A stretch of 64,000 nt of DNA from Lawsonibacter hominis (GTDB lineage: Bacteria; Bacillota; Clostridia; Oscillospirales; Oscillospiraceae): contig NZ_JACOPP010000002.1 in NCBI RefSeq assembly GCF_014287895.1, positions 62,001 to 126,000 of the forward strand, written 5' to 3'. This document shows positions 23,729-33,310 of the stretch, piece after piece (within the stretch, counting starts at the first letter, position 1; each line of letters begins with the position of its first letter). The notes beneath the pieces are model-generated. The model was not told the origin of the DNA. It worked only from the letters and a program-made list of their open reading frames with translations, and did no database searches. Both the position numbers and the translations under genes were made by a program.

Positions 23729-24655
23729 ATGCGCGCGCTTGGGATCGATACCAGCAACTACACCACTTCCGCCGCTGTTTTTGACGGAACGGCGGGAAGG
23801 AACGCCGGACGGCTGCTGGACGTGCGGCCCGGCGAACTGGGGCTGCGTCAGTCCGACGCCCTTTTTCAGCATGTCAAGCATCTGCCCGACCGCTTCGCCG
23901 AGCTGGAGGCGGAGGGCTGGCTGGAGGGGATCTCTGTGGTAGGGGCCTCTACCCGCCCCAGGGCGGTGGAGGGCTCCTATATGCCCTGCTTTTTGGCGGG
24001 GGAGAACCAAGGGCGCGTACTGGCCGGGGTTTTGCACGTCCCGTTCTGTCCCGTCTCCCACCAGCAGGGTCATATTGCAGCCGCAGCCTGGTCGGCGGGA
24101 CGGCCGGAGCTGCTGGATGCGCCCCTGCTGGCCTGGCATCTGTCCGGCGGCACGACCGAGCTTTTGTATGTGCATCCACAGGGAACCAACGTCTGCGCGG
24201 CGCGCATCGGCGGCACCAGCGATCTCTCCGCCGGACAGCTGATCGACCGTACCGGCCTGCTGCTGGGCCTGGATTTCCCGGCGGGGAAGGCGTTGGATGC
24301 CCTGGCGGCGGAGGCTCCGCCCTGCCGCGGCTTTCCCGTCCGGCGCAACGATCTGACCTTTTCCCTTTCCGGAATGGAAAATCAGGTGAAACAGTTGGCG
24401 GCGCGGGGGGAGGCGGCGGGCCGGATCGCACGCTTCGTGCTGGAGACGCTGGCGGACGTTGTGCGCCGGTGTACCGATGCCGCGCTGGAGCGGTATCCCG
24501 GCCTGCCGGTGCTCTGCTCCGGCGGTGTATCCTCCAACCGTCTGCTGCGCAGCGTGTTGGACGGCGCGGTCTTCGCCCGTCCGGAATATTCTGCCGACAA
24601 CGCCATGGGCGTGGCCATCCTGGCCCGGCGGAGCCTGGAAGGGGGGCGCGCTTGA
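23729..24655 (+). CDS. TsaD/Kae1-like paralogue (peptidase M22 family)
   Basis: 308 residues with the ASKHA fold of TsaD (MRALGIDTSNYTTS for phosphate 1; SHQQGHIAAA corresponds to the metal-binding HxxxH; CSGGVSSNRLLR near the end). It is shorter and more divergent than true TsaD and sits where Clostridia commonly carry this paralogue, between nusB and xseA. A role in t6A modification is not established. The ATG at 23729 follows the nusB stop by one base; an ATG at 23717 is an alternative. Confidence 0.82.
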   Translation: MRALGIDTSNYTTSAAVFDGTAGRNAGRLLDVRPGELGLRQSDALFQHVKHLPDRFAELEAEGWLEGISVVGASTRPRAVEGSYMPCFLAGENQGRVLAGVLHVPFCPVSHQQGHIAAAAWSAGRPELLDAPLLAWHLSGGTTELLYVHPQGTNVCAARIGGTSDLSAGQLIDRTGLLLGLDFPAGKALDALAAEAPPCRGFPVRRNDLTFSLSGMENQVKQLAARGEAAGRIARFVLETLADVVRRCTDAALERYPGLPVLCSGGVSSNRLLRSVLDGAVFARPEYSADNAMGVAILARRSLEGGRA

Positions 24656-25848
24656 TGAGCACGGCGCCTGTTTACAGCGTTACCCAGGTCAATCAATATA
24701 TCAAGGGCCTGCTGGACGGCGACAGCGCCCTGTCCGGCCTTTTCGTACGGGGCGAGATCTCCAATTATAAGGCCTATCCCTCCGGTCACCACTATTTTTC
24801 CCTGAAGGATGGGGAGGGGGCCATCCGCTGCGTCATGTTCCGGCGCGAAGCCATGTCGCTGCGCTTTCGCCCGGAAAACGGCAAAAAGGTGGTTGCCTTC
24901 GGCCGGGTCACCGTGTTTCCCAGGGACGGCCAGTATCAGCTTTATTGCAGCGCCCTCTCCCCGGATGGGATGGGCGATCTGCATGCGGCCTTCGAACAGC
25001 TCAAGGAAAAGCTTTATCAGGAGGGGCTGTTTGACCAGGCTCATAAAAAAAAGATTCCCCGGTTTCCGGAGCGTATCGCCCTCATCACCTCCTCCGCCGG
25101 TGCGGCGGTGCGGGATATGATCCGCATCCTGGGCGCCCGCTGGCCCATGGCGGAGGTGCTGGTACTGCCGGTGCGGGTGCAGGGGGCGGAGGCCCCTGGG
25201 GAACTTTGCGCCGCCATTGCCTGGGCCAACCGCCATCAGGCGGCGGATTTAATCATTACCGGCCGGGGCGGCGGCTCCATGGAGGATCTGTGGGCCTTCA
25301 ACGACGAGAACGTGGCCCGCGCCATCTACGCCTCCCGTATTCCCGTGATCTCCGCCGTGGGCCATGAGCCGGACGTGACCATTTCCGACTTTGTGGCCGA
25401 CTTGCGGGCGGCCACCCCCTCCAACGCGGCCGAGCTGGCCGTCCCCGACCAGAACGAGCAGTATGCCGCGCTGGATCAGCTGTCCCGGCGGCTGGGCCGC
25501 GCTGTGTCCCGGCGGCTGGATGGGGCGCGCTTCCTGCTGGAGCGGGCCCGGCGCTGCCGTACGCTTCAGGACCCCATGAGTTATGTGGATGACCGGCGCG
25601 TCCTGTTGGATTATCAGCGGGAAAAGCTGGCCCATGGGCTGCGGGGCACGTTGGGCCGGGAACGGGAACGCTTTGCGCGGCGGGCAGCCACACTGGACGC
25701 CATCAGTCCGCTGAAGGTCCTGGGCCGGGGCTATGCGATCCCCAGGAACGAAGACGGGCATGTCGTCCGCTCCATCCGGGAAGCACATCCCGGCGACAAG
25801 CTGGAACTGCGCATGGCGGACGGCAGCATCGATTGCAAGGTTCTGTAG
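24655..25848 (+). CDS. xseA: Exodeoxyribonuclease VII large subunit
   Basis: 397 residues. The N-terminal OB-fold (YSVTQVNQYIKGLLDGD, then VRGEISNYK) binds single-stranded DNA. The catalytic domain has ITSSAGAAVRDM and the conserved ITGRGGGSMEDLWAFNDE, then AVGHEPDVTISDFVADLRAATPS in part. It degrades single-stranded DNA with XseB. It overlaps the previous stop (TGATG). Confidence 0.95.
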   Translation: MSTAPVYSVTQVNQYIKGLLDGDSALSGLFVRGEISNYKAYPSGHHYFSLKDGEGAIRCVMFRREAMSLRFRPENGKKVVAFGRVTVFPRDGQYQLYCSALSPDGMGDLHAAFEQLKEKLYQEGLFDQAHKKKIPRFPERIALITSSAGAAVRDMIRILGARWPMAEVLVLPVRVQGAEAPGELCAAIAWANRHQAADLIITGRGGGSMEDLWAFNDENVARAIYASRIPVISAVGHEPDVTISDFVADLRAATPSNAAELAVPDQNEQYAALDQLSRRLGRAVSRRLDGARFLLERARRCRTLQDPMSYVDDRRVLLDYQREKLAHGLRGTLGRERERFARRAATLDAISPLKVLGRGYAIPRNEDGHVVRSIREAHPGDKLELRMADGSIDCKVL

Positions 25849-25889
25849 GGGCGGGCGTTTCCCGCGCCGCTGGGAAAGGGAGAGATCAT

Positions 25890-26129
25890 ATGGCAGAGAA
25901 AAAGCTGAATTTTGAGCAGGCCATGGCCCGCCTGGAGGAAATTGTGACCAGGCTGGAACAGGGGGACGCCACGCTGGAAGAGGCCCTCACGCTGTTTGAG
26001 GAGGGAACCGCTCTGATGAAGAAATGCTCCGGCATGCTGGACAAGGCGGAGCAGAAGGTCAGCAAGCTGCTGGCCGGGCCTGACGGCGGCCCGGTCAAGC
26101 AGCCCTTTGACGGGGAGGGACGGGAATGA
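25890..26129 (+). CDS. xseB: Exodeoxyribonuclease VII small subunit
   Basis: 79 residues, the usual size, a helical hairpin starting KLNFEQAMARLEEIVTRLEQG with the expected LEEALTLFEEGTALMKKC. Partner of XseA. AAAGGGAGAG precedes the ATG at 25890. It overlaps ispA by 4 bases. Confidence 0.94.
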   Translation: MAEKKLNFEQAMARLEEIVTRLEQGDATLEEALTLFEEGTALMKKCSGMLDKAEQKVSKLLAGPDGGPVKQPFDGEGRE

Positions 26130-27007
26130 CCCATCAGCAGCGGCTGGACGGACACCGGGCACAGATCGAAACCTGGCTGAACGAGTGCTTTCAGGAGCGG
26201 GAACCAAGGGGCGATCTGTACGACGCGATGTATTACAGCCTTTTGGCGGGGGGCAAACGGATCCGGCCTGTGCTGGTGCTGGAGACCTGCCGGATGTGCG
26301 GCGGCGACCCGGCGGCCGCGCTGCCTTTTGCGGGCGCCGTCGAGATGATCCACACCTACTCTCTGATCCATGACGATCTGCCCTGCATGGACGATGACGA
26401 TCTGCGCCGGGGCCGTCCCACCAACCATAAGGTATACGGCGAGGCCACGGCGGTGCTGGCGGGCGACGGCTTGCTCACGGCTGCTTTTGAGACCATGCTG
26501 GAGCTGCCGCCGGAGCTGCCGCCGGAGCGTGCGCTCGCGGCGGCAGGCCTACTGGCCCGTGCGGCCGGCGGCAGAGGCATGGTGGGCGGGCAGGTGCTGG
26601 ATATGGCGGGGGAGGGACACTCGCTCAGCCTGGCCGAGGTAGAAGAACTGCAGCGGCTCAAGACCGGCGCGCTCATTGCCGCGGCGGCGGAAATGGGCTG
26701 TATCGTGGCCGGCGGCACACAGGAGCAGCGTCAGGCCGTGCGGCATTATGCGGAGCGTCTGGGTCTGGCCTTCCAGGTCCGGGACGATATTCTGGATGTA
26801 GTGGGAGACGAGGCTACCCTCGGAAAGCCCATCGGTTCCGACGCCAGAAGTGAAAAAACGACGTTTGTGACCCTCAAGGGCCTGGATGCCTGCCGGACGC
26901 TGGTAAAGCGCCTGACCGGCGAGGCGATAGAGGCTCTTGCCCCCTTCGGCGGCGAGGGCGGCGCCCTGTGCTGGCTGGCGGAACAGCTGGCCGGACGGGA
27001 GAAATGA
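26126..27007 (+). CDS. ispA: Polyprenyl (farnesyl/geranylgeranyl) diphosphate synthase
   Basis: 293 residues, trans-isoprenyl diphosphate synthase. The first aspartate-rich motif is in HDDLPCMDDDDLRRG, the second in QVRDDILDVVGD. It condenses IPP with DMAPP/GPP, feeding undecaprenyl and quinone-type lipids. The dxs gene two genes downstream supplies the isoprenoid precursors. Confidence 0.94.
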   Translation: MTHQQRLDGHRAQIETWLNECFQEREPRGDLYDAMYYSLLAGGKRIRPVLVLETCRMCGGDPAAALPFAGAVEMIHTYSLIHDDLPCMDDDDLRRGRPTNHKVYGEATAVLAGDGLLTAAFETMLELPPELPPERALAAAGLLARAAGGRGMVGGQVLDMAGEGHSLSLAEVEELQRLKTGALIAAAAEMGCIVAGGTQEQRQAVRHYAERLGLAFQVRDDILDVVGDEATLGKPIGSDARSEKTTFVTLKGLDACRTLVKRLTGEAIEALAPFGGEGGALCWLAEQLAGREK

Positions 27008-27023
27008 GGGAAGGGGCAGTCGG

Positions 27024-27488
27024 ATGTTAAAAAACGCAGTGGACTTTTTAACCGGCAATCTGATTTTGAATCTGGCGATTTTGGCCTGGGCGCTGGCGCA
27101 GGTGATCAAGTTTGTGATTACTCTGATCACTAAGCATAAGCTTGATTTTCGCAATATCCTCTCCAGCGGCGGCATGCCCAGCTCCCATTCCGCCTTTGTA
27201 TGCGCCTGCGCTTCAGCGATGGGCGCTATGTATGGCTGGACGTCTCCCACCTTTACGCTGGCGGCGGTGGTGGCCATCGTGGTCATGTACGATGCGGCCA
27301 ACGTACGCAAGGCGGCGGGGGAACAGGCCAAAATTCTCAATTATATTATGGAACACTGGACGGAGATGAAGCCCGCCCTCTTTGGCAAGGAGCTTAAGGA
27401 GCTGCTCGGCCATACCCCGTTCCAGGTGCTCATGGGCGGCCTGCTGGGGATCGGCGTGGGGCTGCTGGGCGCCTGGTGGTTTGCATGA
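27024..27488 (+). CDS. Divergent PAP2 family membrane protein (YuiD/DUF212)
   Basis: 154 residues with about four hydrophobic segments. The family signature GGMPSSHSAF near residues 50-60 corresponds to the phosphatase motif of PAP2 enzymes. Its setting between ispA and dxs suggests work on an isoprenyl phosphate, which is inference. The ATG at 27024 is chosen to avoid deep overlap with ispA. Confidence 0.85.
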   Translation: MLKNAVDFLTGNLILNLAILAWALAQVIKFVITLITKHKLDFRNILSSGGMPSSHSAFVCACASAMGAMYGWTSPTFTLAAVVAIVVMYDAANVRKAAGEQAKILNYIMEHWTEMKPALFGKELKELLGHTPFQVLMGGLLGIGVGLLGAWWFA

Positions 27489-27519
27489 AACAGGCCAAGG
27501 AAGGCCTGGAGGTGATACC

Positions 27520-29376
27520 ATTCTTAGCTTGGATACATTGACAAACGACCTCAGCGGCCTGAACGACAGCGAAGCGGCGCAGGTCTGCGCCCTGCTGCGG
27601 GCGCGGCTGATCGATACGGTCTCCCGTACCGGCGGACACCTTGCCTCCAGTCTGGGGGCGGTGGAACTCATCGTGGCCATTCACCGGGTATTCGATACCG
27701 GGCGGGACCGGCTGGTCTTTGATGTGGGACATCAGTGCTATGCGCACAAGATTCTGACCGGACGCAACGACGCGATGGAAACGCTGCGCACCTTTGGCGG
27801 GATCGCCGGGTTTCCCAAACCGGCGGAAAGCGTCTGCGACGCTTTTGTAGCGGGGCATGCCTCCAACTCCGTATCCGTGGCGGTTGGAATGGCAAGGGCA
27901 AGGACCTTACAGAAGCAGGACTATCATGTTTTGGCGTTGATTGGGGACGGAGCGCTGTCCGGCGGCCTGGCTTACGAGGGATTGTCTGACGCAGGCGACA
28001 GCGGCGAGCCGCTGATCGTCATACTCAACGACAACGGCATGTCAATCACCAAAAGCGTGGGCGGTGTGGCAGACCACCTGGCACGCCAGCGCCTCAAGCC
28101 CCAATATCTGCAATTCAAAAAGGGCTATCGCAAGGTCATGAGCGTGCTGCCGTTGGGCGGACACATTTATAATGTGACACACAAAATCAAAACAGCGGTC
28201 AAAGAGACGCTGCTTCCGTGCAGCCTCTTTGAAGATATGGGCTTTACCTATCTGGGTCCGGTGGATGGTCATGACGTGAAGGGATTGACCCGGCTGCTGG
28301 GCTACGCCAAGGAATTAAAAAGCCCTGTTCTGCTCCACGTCAGAACTGTAAAGGGAAAGGGCTATCCACCAGCGGAGCGCAATCCGGACCGCTTTCACGG
28401 CGTGGGCCGGTTCTGCGTGGGGAACGGGGAGCCGGTACAGCCGCCGAAGCCGAACTTTTCCGCAGTGTTTGGGCAGACCATGTGCGCACTGGCCCAGCAG
28501 GATGAACGGTTGGTCGCCATTACTGCGGCCATGCAGGGAGGTACCGGTCTGGACGAATTTGCCCGGCGCTTTCCCCAGCGCTTTTTCGATGTGAGCATAG
28601 CGGAGGGCCATGCCGTAACGATGGCGGCCGGTATGGCAAAGCAGGGGATACGTCCGGTCTTTGCCGTATATTCCTCCTTTTTGCAGCGCGCCTATGACAT
28701 GCTGATCCATGACGTGGCCCTCCAGCAGCTCCACGTGGTGCTGGCGGTGGACCGGGCCGGTCTGGTGGGGGAAGACGGAGAGACCCATCACGGGGTATTC
28801 GATCCGGCCTTTCTGGACACGGTACCCGGCATGACCGTTTTGTGCCCCAGCAGCTTTGCGGAACTGCGCTCCATGCTCTCCTATGCCGTCTATCAGGTCA
28901 ATGGCCCTGTAGCGGTGCGCTATCCGCGCGGCGGGGAAGGGACGTATACCGCCGATTCTGCGCCCGCGCCCGCGTGCATCCTGCGGCGGGGGAGCGACAT
29001 CACATTGGCCGGCTACGGGAGCATGATCGATCCGCTGCTGGACTGTGCCCGGCGGCTGGAGCGCTATGGCGTTCAGGCTGAAGTCGTAAAGTTAAATTGC
29101 ATTACACCCATAGCGTCGGATATTCTGTTGGAATCTCTGCGCAGGACCGGACGGCTTCTGGCAGCGGAGGACAGCGCTCCCTCCAACAGCGTGGGGAACC
29201 GGCTGGCCGCCGCCGCCGCACGCGCCGGTATTCCGCTCAAAGGACTGGCTCTGGCGGATACCGGGCCGGGGTTTGTGACGCATGGGACCGTACAGCAGCT
29301 GCGGCATTATTGCGGCCTGGACGGTGAGAGTCTGTGCAGAAAGGCGTTGGAGGTCTGCGGACATGGCAACGGTTAA
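27520..29376 (+). CDS. dxs: 1-deoxy-D-xylulose-5-phosphate synthase
   Basis: About 618 residues, normal length. Thiamine-diphosphate enzyme making DXP from pyruvate and glyceraldehyde-3-phosphate, the first step of the MEP pathway. Visible are TGGHLASSLG, the GHQCYAHKIL segment, the ThDP motif GDGALSGG...NDNG, and the pyrimidine-domain DRAGLVGEDGETHHG. No ATG or GTG lies near the start. A perfect GGAGG lies 7 bases before an in-frame ATT at 27520; the next candidate is TTG at 27529. The ATT reading gives an N-terminus (LSLDTL) like other Dxs proteins. Confidence 0.93.
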   Translation: MLSLDTLTNDLSGLNDSEAAQVCALLRARLIDTVSRTGGHLASSLGAVELIVAIHRVFDTGRDRLVFDVGHQCYAHKILTGRNDAMETLRTFGGIAGFPKPAESVCDAFVAGHASNSVSVAVGMARARTLQKQDYHVLALIGDGALSGGLAYEGLSDAGDSGEPLIVILNDNGMSITKSVGGVADHLARQRLKPQYLQFKKGYRKVMSVLPLGGHIYNVTHKIKTAVKETLLPCSLFEDMGFTYLGPVDGHDVKGLTRLLGYAKELKSPVLLHVRTVKGKGYPPAERNPDRFHGVGRFCVGNGEPVQPPKPNFSAVFGQTMCALAQQDERLVAITAAMQGGTGLDEFARRFPQRFFDVSIAEGHAVTMAAGMAKQGIRPVFAVYSSFLQRAYDMLIHDVALQQLHVVLAVDRAGLVGEDGETHHGVFDPAFLDTVPGMTVLCPSSFAELRSMLSYAVYQVNGPVAVRYPRGGEGTYTADSAPAPACILRRGSDITLAGYGSMIDPLLDCARRLERYGVQAEVVKLNCITPIASDILLESLRRTGRLLAAEDSAPSNSVGNRLAAAAARAGIPLKGLALADTGPGFVTHGTVQQLRHYCGLDGESLCRKALEVCGHGNG

Positions 29377-30181
29377 AAAGCGGCTGGATCTGCTGCTGGT
29401 GGAACGGGGACTGGCGGAAAGCCGCCAGCGGGCCCAGGCGGTGATCATGAGCGGTCAGGTCTATGTGAAGGACCGGAAGGTAGAGAAGGCAGGCGCCCCG
29501 GTCGAAGAAAACGCGCCGATCGAGGTGCGTGGACAGACCCTTCCCTATGTGAGCCGCGGCGGGCTCAAGCTGGAAAAGGCGCTGAAGGTATTTACCGGCA
29601 TTGATTTGACAGGAGCCCATGCGATTGACGCAGGCGCTTCCACCGGCGGTTTTACCGACTGTATGCTTCAGAACGGTGCGGAGAAGGTGTACGCTGTGGA
29701 CGTGGGCTACGGTCAGTTGGCGTGGAGCCTGCGCAGCGACCCAAGGGTCGTGTGTATGGAACGGACCAATGTACGCTACCTCACGGCGGAACAGATTTCA
29801 GAGTCCCTGGACTTTGGCACCGTGGACGTGTCCTTCATCTCTCTGCGCCTGATCCTGCCCGCCCTGCGCGGCATCCTGAAAGAGGATGGGCAAGTGGTAT
29901 GCCTTGTCAAGCCGCAGTTTGAAGCGGGCCGTGAGAAGGTGGGAAAAAAGGGGGTGGTCCGGGACCCGGCAGTCCACCTGGAGGTGCTGGAGCAATTCCT
30001 GCGCAACGCGGCGGAAGCGGACTTTTCCGTAAAGGAAATAAGCTTTTCGCCCATCCGCGGGCCGGAGGGAAATATCGAATATCTGGGACATCTGACCGCC
30101 GGAGCCGGAACGCCGTGGAACGGAGACCTGAAGGCCTTGGTGGAAGCCTCTCACGACGCGCTGGAGGGAGAGAGAGCATGA
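29363..30181 (+). CDS. tlyA: TlyA family rRNA (cytidine-2'-O)-methyltransferase
   Basis: 272 residues: an N-terminal S4 RNA-binding domain (KKRLDLLLVERGLAESRQRA) and an FtsJ-type Rossmann methyltransferase (DAGASTGGFTDCMLQ for SAM; YAVDVGYGQLAW). By family it methylates rRNA ribose. GGAGG lies 9 bases before the ATG at 29363, which overlaps the dxs stop by 14 bases. Confidence 0.92.
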   Translation: MATVKKRLDLLLVERGLAESRQRAQAVIMSGQVYVKDRKVEKAGAPVEENAPIEVRGQTLPYVSRGGLKLEKALKVFTGIDLTGAHAIDAGASTGGFTDCMLQNGAEKVYAVDVGYGQLAWSLRSDPRVVCMERTNVRYLTAEQISESLDFGTVDVSFISLRLILPALRGILKEDGQVVCLVKPQFEAGREKVGKKGVVRDPAVHLEVLEQFLRNAAEADFSVKEISFSPIRGPEGNIEYLGHLTAGAGTPWNGDLKALVEASHDALEGERA

Positions 30182-31041
30182 AAGTGGTACTCAGCCCCAA
30201 CCCCTACCGGGATCGTGGGATCAAGGCGGCCCAATCCGCCGAGCGCATTTTGAAAAACGCCGGGGTGGAGACCGCCATGTGTCTGCCGTTTCAAGTGGAG
30301 GGCACCAATGTGGAGCTGCCCAGACACATCCGCTTTCTGGACACCCAGCAGGAATTGAAGGACGCGGACATGCTCATCTGCTTTGGCGGGGATGGGACCA
30401 TCCTCCACGCGGCCAAGGACGCCAATGCCTGCGGCGTGCCCATCCTGGGGGTCAATTTGGGCAGTGTGGGCTTTATGGCGGAACTGGAGCAGAGCGAGCT
30501 TTCCCATCTCTCCAAAATTGCTGCCGGCCGGTATACCGTGGAGTCCCGCATGATGCTGGATGTGACGGTCCGCCGGGAAGGTAAAAGCGTTTATACCGAT
30601 ATTGCGCTCAACGACGCGGCTCTGACCAAGGGCGCGGTGGCCCGCATGGTGGACCTTGAGGTCTGCGCCGACCAGATGCGGATCTTCAGCTTTTCCTCCG
30701 ACGGCGTCATCGTCAGCACGCCGACCGGCTCCACCGCCTATTCCATGTCGGCCGGCGGTCCCATCGTCGAACCGACGGCGGAAAATATCATTATTACTCC
30801 GATCTGCCCCCACGCGCTGTCCGCCCGTTCCTTTGTGCTGGGAAAGGAGCGGACGGTCTCCGTCAAAATGGGACGTGCCGCCCGGAAGACGACCTATCTC
30901 TCCGTGGATGGCGGAAAGGCGTTCAAACTCAACGGCGGGGATGTGGTGGAATTGAAGATGTCCGCCTCCAAAACCCATCTGGTTCGGCTGACGAACCGGT
31001 CCTTTTATGATATTTTGAACCAAAAGTTGGGAGGAGCGTAA
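30178..31041 (+). CDS. nadK: NAD+ kinase
   Basis: 287 residues. The diagnostic GGDGT (ICFGGDGTILHAAK), NLGSVGFMAE, and the TPTGSTAYSMSAGGP block are present. It phosphorylates NAD+ to NADP+. ATGA overlap with tlyA. Confidence 0.95.
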   Translation: MKVVLSPNPYRDRGIKAAQSAERILKNAGVETAMCLPFQVEGTNVELPRHIRFLDTQQELKDADMLICFGGDGTILHAAKDANACGVPILGVNLGSVGFMAELEQSELSHLSKIAAGRYTVESRMMLDVTVRREGKSVYTDIALNDAALTKGAVARMVDLEVCADQMRIFSFSSDGVIVSTPTGSTAYSMSAGGPIVEPTAENIIITPICPHALSARSFVLGKERTVSVKMGRAARKTTYLSVDGGKAFKLNGGDVVELKMSASKTHLVRLTNRSFYDILNQKLGGA

Positions 31042-31043
31042 CC

Positions 31044-31496
31044 ATGAAGTCAAAACGGCAGCAGGAGATCTTACGTATCATTGAGGAGCGGGATGTGGAG
31101 ACCCAGGATCAATTGCTCTCGGAGCTGAAGGCGCGTGGGGTCCAATCCACCCAGGCCACGATTTCCCGGGACATCAAGGAACTGCATCTGGTCAAGGAAT
31201 TGACGGGGTACGGCACGTACAAATACGCCGTATCGGAGCGCAAGACCTCCCTGAACTTTGCCGGGAGGCTGCGCACCATTTTCAAGGAGGGGGTCATTTC
31301 CTTCGATCTGGCGCAGAATATCGTGGTATTGAAAACCATGCCCGGCCTGGCCTCCGCCGCCTGCTCCGCCATCGACGGGATGGAGATCCAGAATCTGGTC
31401 GGCAGCCTGGCCGGAGACGACACCGCTATTCTGATCCTGCGCACCAATGAGGATGCGGCGGAATTCTGCAACGAAATCCATAAGATGCTGAAATAA
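31044..31496 (+). CDS. argR: Arginine repressor ArgR
   Basis: 150 residues. N-terminal winged helix (KSKRQQEILRIIEERDVETQ, then TQATISRDIKELHL) and C-terminal arginine-binding oligomerisation domain with SLAGDDTAILILR (the GDDT-type ligand site). Regulates arginine metabolism; in this operon it sits between nadK and recN as in many Firmicutes. GGGAGGAG precedes the ATG. Confidence 0.95.
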   Translation: MKSKRQQEILRIIEERDVETQDQLLSELKARGVQSTQATISRDIKELHLVKELTGYGTYKYAVSERKTSLNFAGRLRTIFKEGVISFDLAQNIVVLKTMPGLASAACSAIDGMEIQNLVGSLAGDDTAILILRTNEDAAEFCNEIHKMLK

Positions 31497-31571
31497 GCCC
31501 GGAGAGGGACGCTGCCACGCCCGGCGCCGGATCCGGGGCGGCGGAACGTCTGTAAGACTGGTGGTGAGACG

Positions 31572-33266
31572 ATGCTTTCTTTGCTCCATATCGAAAATAT
31601 TGCGGTGATCGAATCGGCGGATATCCAGTTTGACCGGGGCTTCAACGCGCTGACCGGCGAGACCGGCGCGGGCAAGTCCATCGTGGTGGACGCCATCGGA
31701 GCGGTCATGGGCGAGCGTACCAGCCGCGACCTGATCCGCACCGGGGCCAGGTCTGCGTTGGTGAACGCGGTGTTTCAGGGCTTGCCGGAACTGCCTTGGT
31801 TTCGGGAAAACGGCATGGGGCCGGATGAGGACGGAACGCTTCTGCTTCAGCGTGAGATCCAAAGCGATGGGAAGAATGTCTGTCGTCTGAACGGTCGGCT
31901 GATCACGGTATCCCAGCTTCGGGCGCTGGGACGGCAGCTGTTGAACATCCATGGCCAGCACGACGGGCAGCAGCTTTTGGATGAGAGCTGCCACCTGGGC
32001 TACCTGGACCGCTTCGGCGGTACCCAGGCGCTTTGCGCGGCCTATCAGGCGGCCTTTGACCGGTTCCAGGCCATACGGCATGAAATGGCCGCGCTGGAGA
32101 TGGACGAGGCGGAAAAGGCCCGGCGGATCGACAGCCTGAGTTTTCAGATCAGCGAGCTGGAGCGGGCCGGTCTGAAACCGGGCGAGGATGAGGCGCTGAG
32201 CGAACGGCGTGTGTTGCTGCGCAATGCGGGCCGGCTCATCGAGGCGGTGGAGATCGCCCACGCGGCTCTGTCCGGCAGCGACGAACTGGAGGGCGCCGCG
32301 GCTCTGATCGCACAGGCGGAGGGGGCGCTGCGCGCCGCCGGGCGCATGAGCGCTCCAGTGGCCGAATTGGCTCAGCGGCTGTCGGGGCTGCGCTCCGATG
32401 CCGACGATCTGGCCGAGCAGGTCCGAGAGCTGCGTTGCGGCTTTGAGTTCGAGCCTGGTGAATTGGATGAGATCGAGGGCAGGCTGGACGTGATCTACCG
32501 TTTGAAAAAGAAATACGGCGACACGGTGGAGGAGATGCTGGCCTATCTGGACCGCTGCCGGAAGGAGCTGGATGAGATCCAGTTTTCCAGCGACACGCTG
32601 GCGCGGCTGGAGAAGAAACGGGACAAGGCGCTGGAAGAGACGCGTGAGAGCGCCAAACGGCTCTCCGATGCGCGGCGTCAGGCGGGCGAAACGCTCCAGA
32701 AGCGCATCCAGTCCGAGCTGGCCCAGCTGGACATGCCCAAGGTGCGTTTTCAGGCGGAATTCCGGGAGAAGGGCGGAGAGTACGGTCTGGATGAGACGGG
32801 GATGGATGAGGTGCAGTTCCTCCTGTCCGCCAACGTGGGAGAGGATCTGAAGCCGATCCAGAAGATCGCCTCCGGCGGCGAGCTGGCCCGCATCATGCTG
32901 GCCCTGAAAAACGTGCTGGCGGAAAACGACGACGTGGGCACCCTGGTCTTTGATGAGGTGGACACCGGCGTGTCCGGCCGTGCGGCCCAGAAGGTGGCGG
33001 AAAAACTGGCCGATGTGGCCGGGCGCAAGCAGGTGCTCTGCGTGACCCATTTGCCCCAGCTGGCGGCGATGGCGGATGTACATTTTTCAGTGGAAAAAGG
33101 AGAGCGCAAGGGGCGGACCTTTACGCAGGTGGAGGTTTTGGACCGGGAGCGACGCAAGGCGGAGCTGGCCCGGCTGACCGCCGGAGCGCAGATCACCCCC
33201 GCGGCGCTGGAGAGCGCGGGGGAACTGCTGGACGCGGCGCAGCGCTATAAAAAAGAAAGTCGTTGA
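31572..33266 (+). CDS. recN: DNA repair ATPase RecN
   Basis: 564 residues, SMC-like. Walker A is in NALTGETGAGKSIVVDAIG (about 27-45). A long coiled coil fills the centre. The signature/Walker B region (IASGGELARIMLALK, then LVFDEVDTGVSG) is C-terminal. It acts early in double-strand-break repair. Last gene of the nusB operon; its TGA stop is embedded in the -35 box of the next promoter. Confidence 0.95.
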   Translation: MLSLLHIENIAVIESADIQFDRGFNALTGETGAGKSIVVDAIGAVMGERTSRDLIRTGARSALVNAVFQGLPELPWFRENGMGPDEDGTLLLQREIQSDGKNVCRLNGRLITVSQLRALGRQLLNIHGQHDGQQLLDESCHLGYLDRFGGTQALCAAYQAAFDRFQAIRHEMAALEMDEAEKARRIDSLSFQISELERAGLKPGEDEALSERRVLLRNAGRLIEAVEIAHAALSGSDELEGAAALIAQAEGALRAAGRMSAPVAELAQRLSGLRSDADDLAEQVRELRCGFEFEPGELDEIEGRLDVIYRLKKKYGDTVEEMLAYLDRCRKELDEIQFSSDTLARLEKKRDKALEETRESAKRLSDARRQAGETLQKRIQSELAQLDMPKVRFQAEFREKGGEYGLDETGMDEVQFLLSANVGEDLKPIQKIASGGELARIMLALKNVLAENDDVGTLVFDEVDTGVSGRAAQKVAEKLADVAGRKQVLCVTHLPQLAAMADVHFSVEKGERKGRTFTQVEVLDRERRKAELARLTAGAQITPAALESAGELLDAAQRYKKESR

Positions 33267-33291
33267 CAAACAAAACGGGTTATACTATAAT
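33263..33291 (+). promoter_or_regulatory. Consensus sigma-A promoter of the tyrS operon
   Basis: Perfect TTGACA (33263-33268), 17-base spacer and perfect TATAAT (33286-33291). The -35 overlaps the recN stop codon. Constitutive strength fits control by downstream attenuation. Confidence 0.92.
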
Positions 33292-33310
33292 GCAAGGCAA
33301 TATCAAACTG

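Noticed and set aside
31071..33083. 670-codon minus-strand frame across argR and recN
   Set aside because: Antisense to intact argR and recN; no start signals.
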